From assembly GCF_000297115.1 (NCBI RefSeq), contig NZ_CAKP01000067.1, positions 1 to 64,000 on the forward strand: a stretch of DNA of 64,000 bases, in the 5' to 3' direction. The notes under the pieces are model-generated. The model did not search any database, had not been told where the DNA came from, and saw nothing but the letters and a program-made list of their open reading frames with translations. This document shows, piece by piece, positions 26,567 through 35,193 of this stretch (position 1 is the stretch's first letter; each line of letters opens with the position of its first letter). The position numbers and the translations under genes were made by a program. This stretch comes from Caloramator australicus RC3. GTDB lineage: Bacteria; Bacillota; Clostridia; Clostridiales; Caloramatoraceae.

Positions 26567-26581
26567 AAGGGGTGGATAGAT

Positions 26582-26932
26582 TTGATATTAGTGAACTATA
26601 TCGCCTGCATTATATTAATAGTATTAGGTTTTTATGTAATTCTAACAAAAAAGAATATTTTAAAGATTATCATCGGTATGGGGCTTATTGATTATGGAAT
26701 AAATTTATTAATAATAAGCATAGGATTCAATCCTGGGGGAACAGCACCAATATTTACTTTTACTGAACTTAAACCCGAATCCTTCTTTGTTGACCCTGTT
26801 CCACAAGCACTTACTCTTACTTCAATAGTTATAGGTGCCTGTGTTACGGCGATGGCTTTATCCTTAGTTATAAAAATAAAGGAAAAGTATGGAACCCTTG
26901 ATGCAGATAAGGTAAGGAGGTTGAATGGCTAA
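26582..26932 (+). CDS. Mrp-type antiporter subunit C (NuoK-like, MbhG)
   Basis: 116 residues, three membrane helices, homologous to NuoK/MrpC. Conserved features: KKNILKIIIGMGLIDYGINLL and the DPVPQALTLTSIVIGA run. Start is probably TTG at 26582 behind AAGGGGTGG; a GTG nine bases later is possible. The stop overlaps the MrpD-like ATG by one base. Confidence 0.9.
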   Translation: MILVNYIACIILIVLGFYVILTKKNILKIIIGMGLIDYGINLLIISIGFNPGGTAPIFTFTELKPESFFVDPVPQALTLTSIVIGACVTAMALSLVIKIKEKYGTLDADKVRRLNG

Positions 26933-28821
26933 TGCAACATTTTCCTATTTTATCAATTGTTACGTTATTTTTGGGAGCCTTCCTTACGGTAATTTTTGGA
27001 AGCAAAAATGAAACTGTAAGAAAGTTTATAGCTTTAGTTGCTTCATCTATATCGTTAATTTTGGTTTTAATGCTTATAAAGCCAGTTATGATAAAGAACA
27101 ATGTTATTCAATATTGGTTAGGTAATTGGAGACCCATTCATGATTGGGCTATAGGTATAGGCCTTGAGGTTGATGCACTAGGATTATTCTTCGGGATTAT
27201 AGCTGTTTTAACAATCTTTTTATCAATTATATTTTCATTCAAATACACAAAAAAGGATTCTGAAACAGACAAGTATTATGTTTTATTCTTAATGCTTTCT
27301 GGTGCTGTATTAGGTCTTGTATTTACTGGTGACCTTTTCAATATGTTTGTAATGATAGAAATTATGACCTTTGCAGCAGTTGGCTTAACTGCCTTTAGAA
27401 ATTATCAAGAAGGAGCATTAGAAGCAGCTTTTAAATATCTTGTTTTGGGTTCTATCGGATCATCAATGGTTTTGGCAGGGACAATTACTATTTACTCACA
27501 AGTTCATACGCTGAATATGGCTCAAATTTCTGCTTTATTGTTTAACAATCTTACTCCATCGGCACTTTTCGCCTTTGCATTACTTTTAGCAGGATTTTCA
27601 TTAAAGGCATTTGTGGTTCCTTTCCATCCTGCTGCACCAGATGCGTATATGTCAGCACCTTCGTCAGTGTCAATGGCCTTTTCGGGTATGGTTAATAAGG
27701 CGGGGGTATATGCTATTATTAGATTAGTTTATGTTCTTTTTCATGCAATGGACTTTAAGTCAGTTCAAATTTTATTAATAATCATTGGGACGATTACAAT
27801 GTTTATTGGTGTTACAATGGCGCTTGCACAAAATGATTTCAAACGTTTACTTGCTTTTCATAGTATTTCTCAGATAGGTTATGTTATAACAGCTGTTGGG
27901 GTTTCAACAGCATTGGGATTAACAGCAGGTTTATATCATGCTCTTAACCATACTTTATTTAAAGGTTTGTTGTTCTTAACTGCTGGTGCAATATTTTATG
28001 CAACTGGAACAACTGATTTAAATAAACTTGGCGGCTTAGCAAGAAAAATGCCACAGACAGCAGCAATATTTTTAATTGGTGCCTTCTCAATCAGTGGTTT
28101 ACCACCATTCAACGGATTTGTTTCCAAATGGCTTGTTTACCAAGCTACATTCCAGGCTAATCTTGCACCAGTTACTATAATAGCACTTTTAGTAAGTGTA
28201 ATGACTTTAGCTTCATTTATAAAGGTTGCACAGTCAATATTCTTTGGACAAATGCCAAAGGAATTTGAAAACGTTAAAGAGGTTCCATTATCAATGAGAA
28301 TTCCAATGTGGATTATGGCTATCCTTTGTGTAATAACAGGGGTTTTACCAAATATAGTGACAAAATATTTAGTATCGCCGGCAGTTACTGCGGCTCTAAA
28401 TATAGGCAAATATATTGATCTTATGATGGGGAATGGATATTCAGAAAAAATATTAGGTAAACCAATTGAAATTCCTGCTGTTGATTTTACTCTTGCAGGT
28501 TATTGGGATCCTATTGCATGGCTTGTTCTGTTTGCCTTGCTATTGATAGCAGTAACCATAGTTGCAGTAGCAGGAGGATTTAATGCAGTTTCTCTTCCTA
28601 CAGAAGTTGATGATCCAAAATATGATGTATTCTTTAGTGGGGAAGCAAGTGAGCATTCTCACGTTAAGGGAAATGACCTTTTCTGGGGATTAAAACATGA
28701 TTTAAGACACTATTTTGGGTTTATGCATGATGCACATAGTGGGATAATTAATGACTATGCATTGTGGGCTATCTTTACAACAACAATATTTATAGTATAT
28801 ATTTTCTTACTTGTTCCATAA
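26932..28821 (+). CDS. Ion-translocating NuoL/M/N-like subunit (MrpD/MbhH) with C-terminal extension
   Basis: 629 residues. Residues about 1-500 form the 14-helix ion channel fold, with the conserved glutamate in MFVMIEIMTFAA, lysine-containing helices (FSLKAFVVPFHPAAPDAY, LAFHSISQIGY) and HALNHTLFKGLLFLTAG. Archaeal MbhH and MrpD are about 500 residues, so there is an extra tail of about 120 residues with two hydrophobic helices separated by a polar FFSGEASEHSHVKGND segment. In archaeal Mbh the next gene is mbhI, which is missing here; a fused MbhI is the likely explanation. ATG behind AAGGAGG. Confidence 0.92.
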   Translation: MQHFPILSIVTLFLGAFLTVIFGSKNETVRKFIALVASSISLILVLMLIKPVMIKNNVIQYWLGNWRPIHDWAIGIGLEVDALGLFFGIIAVLTIFLSIIFSFKYTKKDSETDKYYVLFLMLSGAVLGLVFTGDLFNMFVMIEIMTFAAVGLTAFRNYQEGALEAAFKYLVLGSIGSSMVLAGTITIYSQVHTLNMAQISALLFNNLTPSALFAFALLLAGFSLKAFVVPFHPAAPDAYMSAPSSVSMAFSGMVNKAGVYAIIRLVYVLFHAMDFKSVQILLIIIGTITMFIGVTMALAQNDFKRLLAFHSISQIGYVITAVGVSTALGLTAGLYHALNHTLFKGLLFLTAGAIFYATGTTDLNKLGGLARKMPQTAAIFLIGAFSISGLPPFNGFVSKWLVYQATFQANLAPVTIIALLVSVMTLASFIKVAQSIFFGQMPKEFENVKEVPLSMRIPMWIMAILCVITGVLPNIVTKYLVSPAVTAALNIGKYIDLMMGNGYSEKILGKPIEIPAVDFTLAGYWDPIAWLVLFALLLIAVTIVAVAGGFNAVSLPTEVDDPKYDVFFSGEASEHSHVKGNDLFWGLKHDLRHYFGFMHDAHSGIINDYALWAIFTTTIFIVYIFLLVP

Positions 28822-28834
28822 GGAGGGACTGGAT

Positions 28835-29797
28835 TTGGTAGTTTTAAAGTATTTGTTTAATGTTTTAGTTTTTCCAGGTTTATTGTTCTCAGCATTGGTT
28901 GGTTTACTTTTATCAGGTTTAGATAGAAAAGTTGTTGCTAGAATGCAAAAGAGAATTGGACCACCAATAATTCAGCCAATTTATGATTTTTTTAAGCTTT
29001 TAGGTAAAGAAACAATTGTCCCAAGAGCAGCATCAAGAAGAACATTTTTATACGCACCAGTTATTGGACTTTTGGCGTTAGTAACTGTGACACTCTTTAT
29101 CCCTATTTATAAATATACTGCAATTTCAACAGTTGCAGATATAATAGTTATTTTATATCTTTTAACAATCCCTGCAGTTGCCTTAATTATGGGTGGAGCA
29201 GCATCGGGTTCACCATATGCCGGCGTTGGAATTTCCAGGGAAATGGTAGCTATTATATCTTATGAACTCCCTTTAGTGATAGTTCTTCTAACTATTGGTA
29301 AACATGTAGGAATGGCTTTAAATAAGGGAGTAATAACATTTTCGCTTTCTCAAATAGTAAGTTATCAAGCAGAATTTGGACCGATGATTACTAATTGGAG
29401 GTTAATTCCAGCTGCATTGGCGTTACTTTTAATAATTCCAATTAAGGTTGGTAGCCTTCCTTTTGATATTGCAGAGGCGGAAATTGAAATTTGTGAAGGA
29501 CCACTTGTAGAATATAGTGGTGCACCGCTTGCAATATTTAAGTTAAATCATGCAATAAAAATGTTCATAATGACTTCATTATTTGTAACATTGTTTTTAA
29601 GCGGTAAAGGAACAGGAATACTAATATTAGATATAGTATTGCAAGTTCTATTAAGTGCAGTAATAGTTGTTATTTCTATATCCACATTAAAAGCGATTAC
29701 AGCAAGGCTTAAGGTAGAACAGGTTTTGAAATTCTTCTGGACTTATCCAACGGCATTAGCTTTAATTAGTTTGATACTTGTTTGGATTGGTCGTTAA
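28835..29797 (+). CDS. Membrane anchor subunit, NuoH-like (MbhM/EchB)
   Basis: 320 residues, about eight membrane helices. It joins the peripheral hydrogenase arm to the membrane module. Complex I subunit 1 motifs are clear: ARMQKRIGPPIIQPIYDFFK near the N-terminus and PFDIAEAEIEICEGPLVEYS in the large cytoplasmic loop. Start is TTG at 28835, seven bases after AGGAGGG. An earlier in-frame TTG lies inside the previous gene and before the ribosome site. Confidence 0.93.
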   Translation: MVVLKYLFNVLVFPGLLFSALVGLLLSGLDRKVVARMQKRIGPPIIQPIYDFFKLLGKETIVPRAASRRTFLYAPVIGLLALVTVTLFIPIYKYTAISTVADIIVILYLLTIPAVALIMGGAASGSPYAGVGISREMVAIISYELPLVIVLLTIGKHVGMALNKGVITFSLSQIVSYQAEFGPMITNWRLIPAALALLLIIPIKVGSLPFDIAEAEIEICEGPLVEYSGAPLAIFKLNHAIKMFIMTSLFVTLFLSGKGTGILILDIVLQVLLSAVIVVISISTLKAITARLKVEQVLKFFWTYPTALALISLILVWIGR

Positions 29798-29812
29798 TAG
29801 GAGGTGTTACTT

Positions 29813-30256
29813 TTGTTTAAAAAGTTAATCGAAAAAAGCTTTGAAAAATCGCCTTGGTTATTTCACTTAAATACAGGATCATGTAACGGCTGTGATATAG
29901 AAATAGTTTCGGTTATAACTCCAAGGTATGATGCTGAAAGAATGGGCTTTAAGTTAACTGGTTCACCAAGACATGCAGATATAATTTTAGTTACAGGACC
30001 TATAACTTCGCAGTCAAGAGATAGGTTAATAAGAACTTTAGCCCAGGTTCCAGATCCAAAAGTTGTTGTATCAATTGGGTCTTGCCCGAGGTCTACAAAT
30101 GTATTTAATGGTAGTTACTCTGTAGAAGGCCCACTAGATAAATATGTTCCAATTGATGTTTCTATAGCAGGTTGTCCTCCAAAACCAGAAGCCATAATCG
30201 ATGGGCTTGCTAAAGCTATAGAGATACTCAGAGAAAAAAGGAGGGCAATGAAATGA
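29813..30256 (+). CDS. Group 4 hydrogenase small subunit, NuoB-like (MbhJ/EchC)
   Basis: 147 residues. Holds the proximal 4Fe-4S cluster that passes electrons to the NiFe site; the ligands Cys24, Cys27 (TGSCNGCDIE), Cys90 (SIGSCPRS) and Cys120 (AGCPPKPE) are all present. There is no Tat signal, as expected for a cytoplasmic-facing group 4 enzyme. Start is TTG at 29813, eight bases behind AGGAGG. It overlaps the ferredoxin gene by four bases and is about 6.4 kb downstream of its catalytic partner. Confidence 0.94.
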   Translation: MFKKLIEKSFEKSPWLFHLNTGSCNGCDIEIVSVITPRYDAERMGFKLTGSPRHADIILVTGPITSQSRDRLIRTLAQVPDPKVVVSIGSCPRSTNVFNGSYSVEGPLDKYVPIDVSIAGCPPKPEAIIDGLAKAIEILREKRRAMK

Positions 30257-30693
30257 AGTTCCCTTATTTAAAAGAAGCGATAAAATCTGTCTTTAAAAAA
30301 CCAAGCACAGAAATATATCCAATAGTAAATAAAGAGGCACCGGAAGGATATAGAGGTAAAATAAATTATTATCCTGAAAAGTGTGTAAATTGTGGAATGT
30401 GTATAAGGGTTTGTGCTCCTGGTTGTATTACTAGAACTATTGAAAAGACCGAAGAGGGAGATAAAATCACCTTTAATTTTTATCAAGGTCAATGCACCTT
30501 CTGTTCTCTTTGTGCTGACTTTTGCCCAAGAGGAGCAATAGAACTTACTAAAAATTATCATCTTGCTGTTACGGATGAAAAGGATTTGTTGGTTTCAGGA
30601 ACATTTATAAAAAAGCTTCCACCAAAGCCTCCTGTTCAACCACAACAACAAGTTCAAAATCAACAAAATCAAGGGGCAGCTAAAACTGAATAA
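30253..30693 (+). CDS. Group 4 hydrogenase ferredoxin subunit, NuoI-like (MbhN/EchF)
   Basis: 146 residues with two 4Fe-4S motifs: CVNCGMCIRVC (Cys44, 47, 50, 54) and CTFCSLCADFC (Cys81, 84, 87, 91). It should take electrons from reduced ferredoxin and pass them to the small subunit. Beyond about residue 122 there is an unusual Pro/Gln-rich tail (PPKPPVQPQQQ...) of low complexity, probably disordered. Last gene of the cluster, with a terminator right after it. Confidence 0.94.
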   Translation: MKFPYLKEAIKSVFKKPSTEIYPIVNKEAPEGYRGKINYYPEKCVNCGMCIRVCAPGCITRTIEKTEEGDKITFNFYQGQCTFCSLCADFCPRGAIELTKNYHLAVTDEKDLLVSGTFIKKLPPKPPVQPQQQVQNQQNQGAAKTE

Positions 30694-30697
30694 GTTT

Positions 30698-30735
30698 AAA
30701 AAAGCCTTAAGGTTTAGCCTTAGGGCTTTTTTACT
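30698..30735 (+). terminator. Terminator of the hyp-mbh cluster
   Basis: AAAAAGCCTTAAGG pairs with CCTTAGGGCTTTTT (one wobble pair) around a five-base loop, followed by T residues. It closes the 13-kb cluster. Confidence 0.9.
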
Positions 30736-30758
30736 TATAGGAAGGAATTTAAACTTTG

Positions 30759-30857
30759 GTGAAGAATATATTTATAAAAGAATTTATTAAAAAAGTAGTG
30801 TTAAACGTTGAAAAACCTTTAAAGAAAGAGTTTGCAATATGGATATTTACTATATAA
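30759..30857 (+). CDS. Possible small protein, 32 aa
   Basis: GTG behind a weak GGAAGGA site opens a 32-codon frame (VKNIFIKEFIKK... ending in FAIWIFTI). It is basic at the start and hydrophobic at the end. No homologue is known to me, and a frame of this length can arise by chance in AT-rich DNA. It fills most of the gap between the hydrogenase terminator and the racemase gene. Confidence 0.2.
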   Translation: MKNIFIKEFIKKVVLNVEKPLKKEFAIWIFTI

Positions 30858-30882
30858 ATTATAGCAATTTTGGGGGTGGGTT

Positions 30883-31950
30883 ATGGGTTACCCAATGCTT
30901 GAAATAAACAGTAGTAAAATAAAAGAAAACACCAAACTTATTGTTGATGAATGCCACAAAAGAGGGATACAAGTTGCTGGGGTAACAAAGGTTTTTGCGG
31001 GATACGAAAGGATAGTTAGGGCAATAGTAGATGGGGGAATAGACATAATAGCAGACTCAAGAATTGAAAATTTAAAGAAATTTAAAAAATACGATCTCCC
31101 TAAAATGTTAATAAGAATTCCTATGAAAAGTCAGGCAAGAGAAATAATAAACTATTCAGATATAGCATTGGTTTCGGAATTTGATACTATTAAAGAATTA
31201 CAAAAATATGCTAAAAAAGAAAACAAAAAATACAAGATAATATTAATGGTAGATGTCGGCGATTTACGGGAAGGAATATTTTATAAGGAAAAACAGGAGA
31301 TATATGAAACAGTAAAAAAAATTTTAGAACTTAGCAACATTGAACTCCATGGAATTGGGACTAATTTATGCTGCTATGGTGGGGTGATTCCTACCAAAGA
31401 TAATCTAACTGAGCTTGTAGGTGTCAAAAAAGATTTAGAAAATTACTTTAATATTAGAATCCCTATAATTTCGGGAGGCAACTCAGAGAATATTCAAATT
31501 ATGAGGATGAATGAAATGCCAATGGAAATAAACCAATTAAGAATTGGTGTAGCATTGGCAATGGGGATAGGCTTATATGACAAGCCGATAGAGGGACTAA
31601 ATACAGATACAATAAAGCTTTATGCAGAAATAGTAGAAATAAAGGTAAAGCCATCAGTTCCTATTGGAACAATTGGGATAGATGCTTTTGGAGCTAAGCC
31701 GCAATTTGAGGATAGAGGATTTAGAAAAAGAGCAATTTGTGCGTTAGGAAGGCAGGATGTTTATCCTGAGTTTTTGCAACCTATTGATGAAAAAATTAAG
31801 GTATTAGGAAGTAGTAGCGATCATCTGATAATTGATATAACTGACTCTGATAAAGAACTTAGGATAGGTGATGTAATTGAGTTTCGTGTTTTATATGGTG
31901 GTCTTCTTTCAGCTATGACATCTAAGTATGTAAAAAAGAAAGTTTTATAG
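30883..31950 (+). CDS. PLP-dependent ornithine/alanine racemase-family enzyme
   Basis: 355 residues with the alanine racemase N-terminal TIM-barrel fold. The PLP lysine is in the VAGVTKVFAG segment near residue 36. Mid-protein LHGIGTNLCCYGG and IISGGNSENIQ, and the late GIDAFGAKPQFEDRGFRKRA, match the subgroup that includes clostridial ornithine racemase (Orr), which makes D-ornithine for fermentation. No ornithine aminomutase (oraS/oraE) or other ornithine genes are nearby, so the amino acid substrate is open. Start ATG is behind GGGGGTGGG. It stands alone, with no clear terminator after it. Confidence 0.8.
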   Translation: MGYPMLEINSSKIKENTKLIVDECHKRGIQVAGVTKVFAGYERIVRAIVDGGIDIIADSRIENLKKFKKYDLPKMLIRIPMKSQAREIINYSDIALVSEFDTIKELQKYAKKENKKYKIILMVDVGDLREGIFYKEKQEIYETVKKILELSNIELHGIGTNLCCYGGVIPTKDNLTELVGVKKDLENYFNIRIPIISGGNSENIQIMRMNEMPMEINQLRIGVALAMGIGLYDKPIEGLNTDTIKLYAEIVEIKVKPSVPIGTIGIDAFGAKPQFEDRGFRKRAICALGRQDVYPEFLQPIDEKIKVLGSSSDHLIIDITDSDKELRIGDVIEFRVLYGGLLSAMTSKYVKKKVL

Positions 31951-31980
31951 TGACAAAGTTTGCTTAAATAAGTATTACTA

Positions 31981-32009
31981 TTGTAAAACCAAAAGAAGTA
32001 TGTTATTAT
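31981..32009 (+). promoter_or_regulatory. deoC promoter
   Basis: TTGTAA (31981-31986), 17 bases, TATTAT (32004-32009). Confidence 0.55.
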
Positions 32010-32073
32010 GATAAGGCAAATAAAATACTAATCGGCTATTTATAGATGCATTACATATTTAAGGAGGGTAAAT

Positions 32074-32751
32074 ATGATTACAAAGGAATATGTAGCCTCA
32101 ATCATCGACCATACAATTCTAAAGGCAGAGACTACACCAGACGATATAAAAAAGATATGCAATGAGGCAAAGGAGAATTCATTTGCATCTGTTTGTGTTA
32201 ATCCTTGTTATGTTAAATTAGTTGCAGATGAATTAAAGGGATCAAATGTTAAAGTTTGCACTGTCATAGGCTTCCCATTGGGGGCAACAACTAAAGAAGT
32301 GAAAGCCTATGAAACAGAGAAGGCAATCGAAGATGGTGCTAATGAGGTTGACATGGTTATAAACATAGGTATGCTAAAGGCAGGAAATTATGATTATGTA
32401 AAGGAAGATATAAAAGCAGTTGTAGATGCAGCTAAAGGTAAGGCGTTAGTTAAGGTCATTATAGAAACATGTCTTTTAACTGATGACGAAAAGATTATGG
32501 CGTGCAAATTAGCAAAGGAAGCTGGTGCGGATTTTGTTAAAACTTCAACAGGTTTTAGCAAATGGGGAGCAAAAGCAGAGGATGTTAAGCTAATGAGGGA
32601 TACAGTAGGACCAGAAATGGGAGTTAAAGCATCCGGTGGAGTTCATAGTTTTGAAGATGCTGTTAAAATGATTGAAGCGGGGGCAAATAGAATAGGAGCA
32701 AGTTCATCTTTGAAAATAATTGGCAAGTCAAAAGATGAGCAATCCTATTAA
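32074..32751 (+). CDS. deoC: Deoxyribose-phosphate aldolase
   Basis: Class I aldolase that splits 2-deoxyribose 5-phosphate into acetaldehyde and glyceraldehyde 3-phosphate in deoxynucleoside breakdown. 225 residues. The Schiff-base Lys156 is in DFVKTSTGF; Asp93 ([10 protein letters not shown]) and the late [14 protein letters not shown] lysine complete the site. ATG behind AAGGAGGG. It is monocistronic with its own promoter and terminator; no deoB, deoD or pdp lies next to it. Confidence 0.96.
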   Translation: MITKEYVASIIDHTILKAETTPDDIKKICNEAKENSFASVCVNPCYVKLVADELKGSNVKVCTVIGFPLGATTKEVKAYETEKAIEDGANEVDMVINIGMLKAGNYDYVKEDIKAVVDAAKGKALVKVIIETCLLTDDEKIMACKLAKEAGADFVKTSTGFSKWGAKAEDVKLMRDTVGPEMGVKASGGVHSFEDAVKMIEAGANRIGASSSLKIIGKSKDEQSY

Positions 32752-32756
32752 TTTTA

Positions 32757-32799
32757 ATATCCTAAAGGATTATATTTTAATCCTTTAGGATATTTTTGC
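32757..32799 (+). terminator. Terminator of deoC
   Basis: ATATCCTAAAGGATTA (32757-32772) pairs perfectly with TAATCCTTTAGGATAT (32778-32793), with T residues after it. Confidence 0.93.
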
Positions 32800-32844
32800 T
32801 TTATTGGTGAATATTTATATAATAAGGCTATAAGGGGGGATTTA

Positions 32845-35181
32845 ATGGCTAAGTATAAAAAGTTAAAATATGAAGACTTAGTTGTAAAGTTGGATTTTGT
32901 GCCAGATTTTAAAACAACAGAGGAAATTGCAAATTATTATGATTTAATAGGGCAGGAGAGGGCTGTTCAAGCGTTTGAGATGGGATTAAAACTTGACAAA
33001 CCTTATTACAATATTTATGTATGTGGAACAAATGGGAGTGGGAGAAAAAAATTTGTTTTGGATAAGTTAAAACAAATTGCAAAGATGCAAAAAACACCGG
33101 ACGATTGGTGTTATGTTTATAATTTTAATGATGCACTAAGCCCTTTAGCAATTAATTTAAAGGGTGGAACAGCAGAAGAATTTAAAAGCGATATTGAAAC
33201 GATGATAGAATCTTTATTTGAAGAAGTTCCGAAGATGTTCTCAGATGAAGAGTATGAAAAACAAAGAGAAGATATAATTGATTATTATCAAAAAGAAACA
33301 ATTAATATATTAGATAGACTATATGATGAGGCTAAAAGTAAGAATTTTACAGTGAAGTCTACAAAAGAAGGATTTGTTTTTATTCCTCTAATTGATAATG
33401 AAGAGATGAGCGAGATCCAGTATAATGAACTTGAGCAGTCTGAAAAGAATAAAATAGCAGAAGATGTTAAAACTTTAAAACTTTTAGCATTAGAAGTTTT
33501 AAGAAAGACCAAAATATTAAGAAAGGAAATGGCTGAAAGGCTACGCAAACTTGATGAAGAGAAATCCTTTGAGCTTATAAATGGGAAAATAAATAAGTTT
33601 ATTAATAAGTATAGTTATAACGATAAAATAGTTCAATATTTAAAGGATTTACAGAATGATTTAATAAATAATATAGATGCATTTATGCAGGATGATGAAA
33701 ACACTCTTGAGGATGATTACTTTAAAAAATATTATGTTAATATAATAACTTGTAATAAGGAAGAAGGAGCACCGGTTATCTATGAAGAGGATCCTGAATT
33801 TAATAATCTTATTGGAACAATCGAATATGAAAATTACAAGGGTGCTTTAGTTTCAGATTTTACGATGATTAAGCCTGGAAGTTTACACAGAGCAAATGGA
33901 GGCTACCTTGTAATAGATGCACTTCAACTATTAAGCACATATCAAGGATGGAAGGCGTTAAAGAATGCATTGAAAAATGGTTGCATTTCAATAGAGAATC
34001 TAAGAAATCAATTAGAAATAATCCCTATTGTATCTTTAAAACCAGAAAAAATACCATTAAAAATAAAAGTTGTTTTAATCGGAAGTGAATTTTTATATAG
34101 TTTGCTTTATGAGTATGATGAAGAGTTTAGGGAACTATTTAGTATTAAAGCAGAATTTGATAGTGTAATAAAAAATACTCCAGATAACGTAAACGAATTC
34201 TTAGGTTTTATAAGTTACTATTGTTCCCAGAACAATATTCCACATGTTACTTATAAAGGATTTTTAGAATTATATAAATATGCTTTAAGATTAGCAGAAA
34301 GCAAGAAATATTTTACTGCAAGAATAAGAGAAATTGCAAATATTATTGACCAATCGGCGTTAATATGTAAAGAAAGGAAAGGAAAACACATTACTGATAA
34401 AGATATTAAAGAGGCTATAGAAAAATTATATAAAAGGCATAGTCTTTATAAAGAAAGAATTTTGGAAATGTATAAAGAAGGCAAATATATTATACAATTA
34501 AACGGATATAAGATAGGAGAAATAAATGCTCTATCGGTGATTGAACTTGAAGACTTTGCCTTCGGAAAACAAAATAGAATAACTGTTACTACTTATAGAG
34601 GTAAGGGAGGAGTAATAAATATAGAAAGAGAAGTAAAAATGTCTGGTTTTATACATGATAAAGGAGTCTTAATTTTAACGGGTTATTTAGGCCAAATGTT
34701 TGGACAAAAATATCCTCTTTCCTTTAATGCCAGCATTTGCTTTGAACAATTGTATGGGGGAATAGAAGGGGATAGTGCTTCGGCAGCAGAACTTATTGCG
34801 CTAATTTCAAGTTTAGGAGATATACCGATAAAACAAAGCATAGCAATAACAGGATCTGTCAATCAAAGGGGAGAGATACAACCAGTTGGAGGAATAAATG
34901 AAAAAATAGAAGGTTTTTATGATATATGTAAATTATATGGACTTGATGGAACTCATGGGGTTATTATTCCTGCAAGCAATGTTGGAGATTTAGTATTAAA
35001 GGAGGAGATAATAGAAGCTGTTAGAAAGGGAATATTTAATATATATTCAGTTAGTAATATAGAGGAATGTTTTGAAATACTTTGCGACGAAAAAATGGTA
35101 AAGGACAAAAAAATTATGGATGTTATAAGAGAGAGGGTAGAAAATAAATTGAAAAGTTACAATGAAGGCTGCCCTAATTAG
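32845..35181 (+). CDS. Lon-like ATP-dependent protease (AAA_32 type)
   Basis: 778 residues. The C-terminal third is a Lon (S16) protease domain with the Ser-Lys dyad: Ser644 in EGDSASAAEL and Lys687 in GGINEKIEG. The N-terminal part is the AAA_32 domain of LonB/LonC-like bacterial proteins, with an atypical P-loop GTNGSGRKKF (Arg-Lys in place of Lys-Ser/Thr) near residue 58 and a Walker B-like GGYLVIDALQLL. A helical insertion (about 100-270) is coiled-coil-like. There are no classical Lon N-terminal (LAN) domains. ATG behind GGGGGG. ATPase strength is uncertain because of the P-loop. Confidence 0.88.
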   Translation: MAKYKKLKYEDLVVKLDFVPDFKTTEEIANYYDLIGQERAVQAFEMGLKLDKPYYNIYVCGTNGSGRKKFVLDKLKQIAKMQKTPDDWCYVYNFNDALSPLAINLKGGTAEEFKSDIETMIESLFEEVPKMFSDEEYEKQREDIIDYYQKETINILDRLYDEAKSKNFTVKSTKEGFVFIPLIDNEEMSEIQYNELEQSEKNKIAEDVKTLKLLALEVLRKTKILRKEMAERLRKLDEEKSFELINGKINKFINKYSYNDKIVQYLKDLQNDLINNIDAFMQDDENTLEDDYFKKYYVNIITCNKEEGAPVIYEEDPEFNNLIGTIEYENYKGALVSDFTMIKPGSLHRANGGYLVIDALQLLSTYQGWKALKNALKNGCISIENLRNQLEIIPIVSLKPEKIPLKIKVVLIGSEFLYSLLYEYDEEFRELFSIKAEFDSVIKNTPDNVNEFLGFISYYCSQNNIPHVTYKGFLELYKYALRLAESKKYFTARIREIANIIDQSALICKERKGKHITDKDIKEAIEKLYKRHSLYKERILEMYKEGKYIIQLNGYKIGEINALSVIELEDFAFGKQNRITVTTYRGKGGVINIEREVKMSGFIHDKGVLILTGYLGQMFGQKYPLSFNASICFEQLYGGIEGDSASAAELIALISSLGDIPIKQSIAITGSVNQRGEIQPVGGINEKIEGFYDICKLYGLDGTHGVIIPASNVGDLVLKEEIIEAVRKGIFNIYSVSNIEECFEILCDEKMVKDKKIMDVIRERVENKLKSYNEGCPN

Positions 35182-35189
35182 GCAGCCTT
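35165..35189. terminator. Hairpin between the convergent lon-like and ychF genes
   Basis: AAGGCTGCC (35165-35173) pairs with GGCAGCCTT (35181-35189). The T-run is poor on both strands, so termination may be inefficient. The lon-like stop codon lies in the loop. Confidence 0.55.
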
Positions 35190-35193
35190 ATGA

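Noticed and set aside
21932-30693. Reading the antiporter set as an independent Mrp Na+/H+ antiporter
   Set aside because: MrpA is not present as one large protein, MbhD- and MbhE-like genes are separate, and the genes are interlocked with hydrogenase subunits; this is the Mbh layout.
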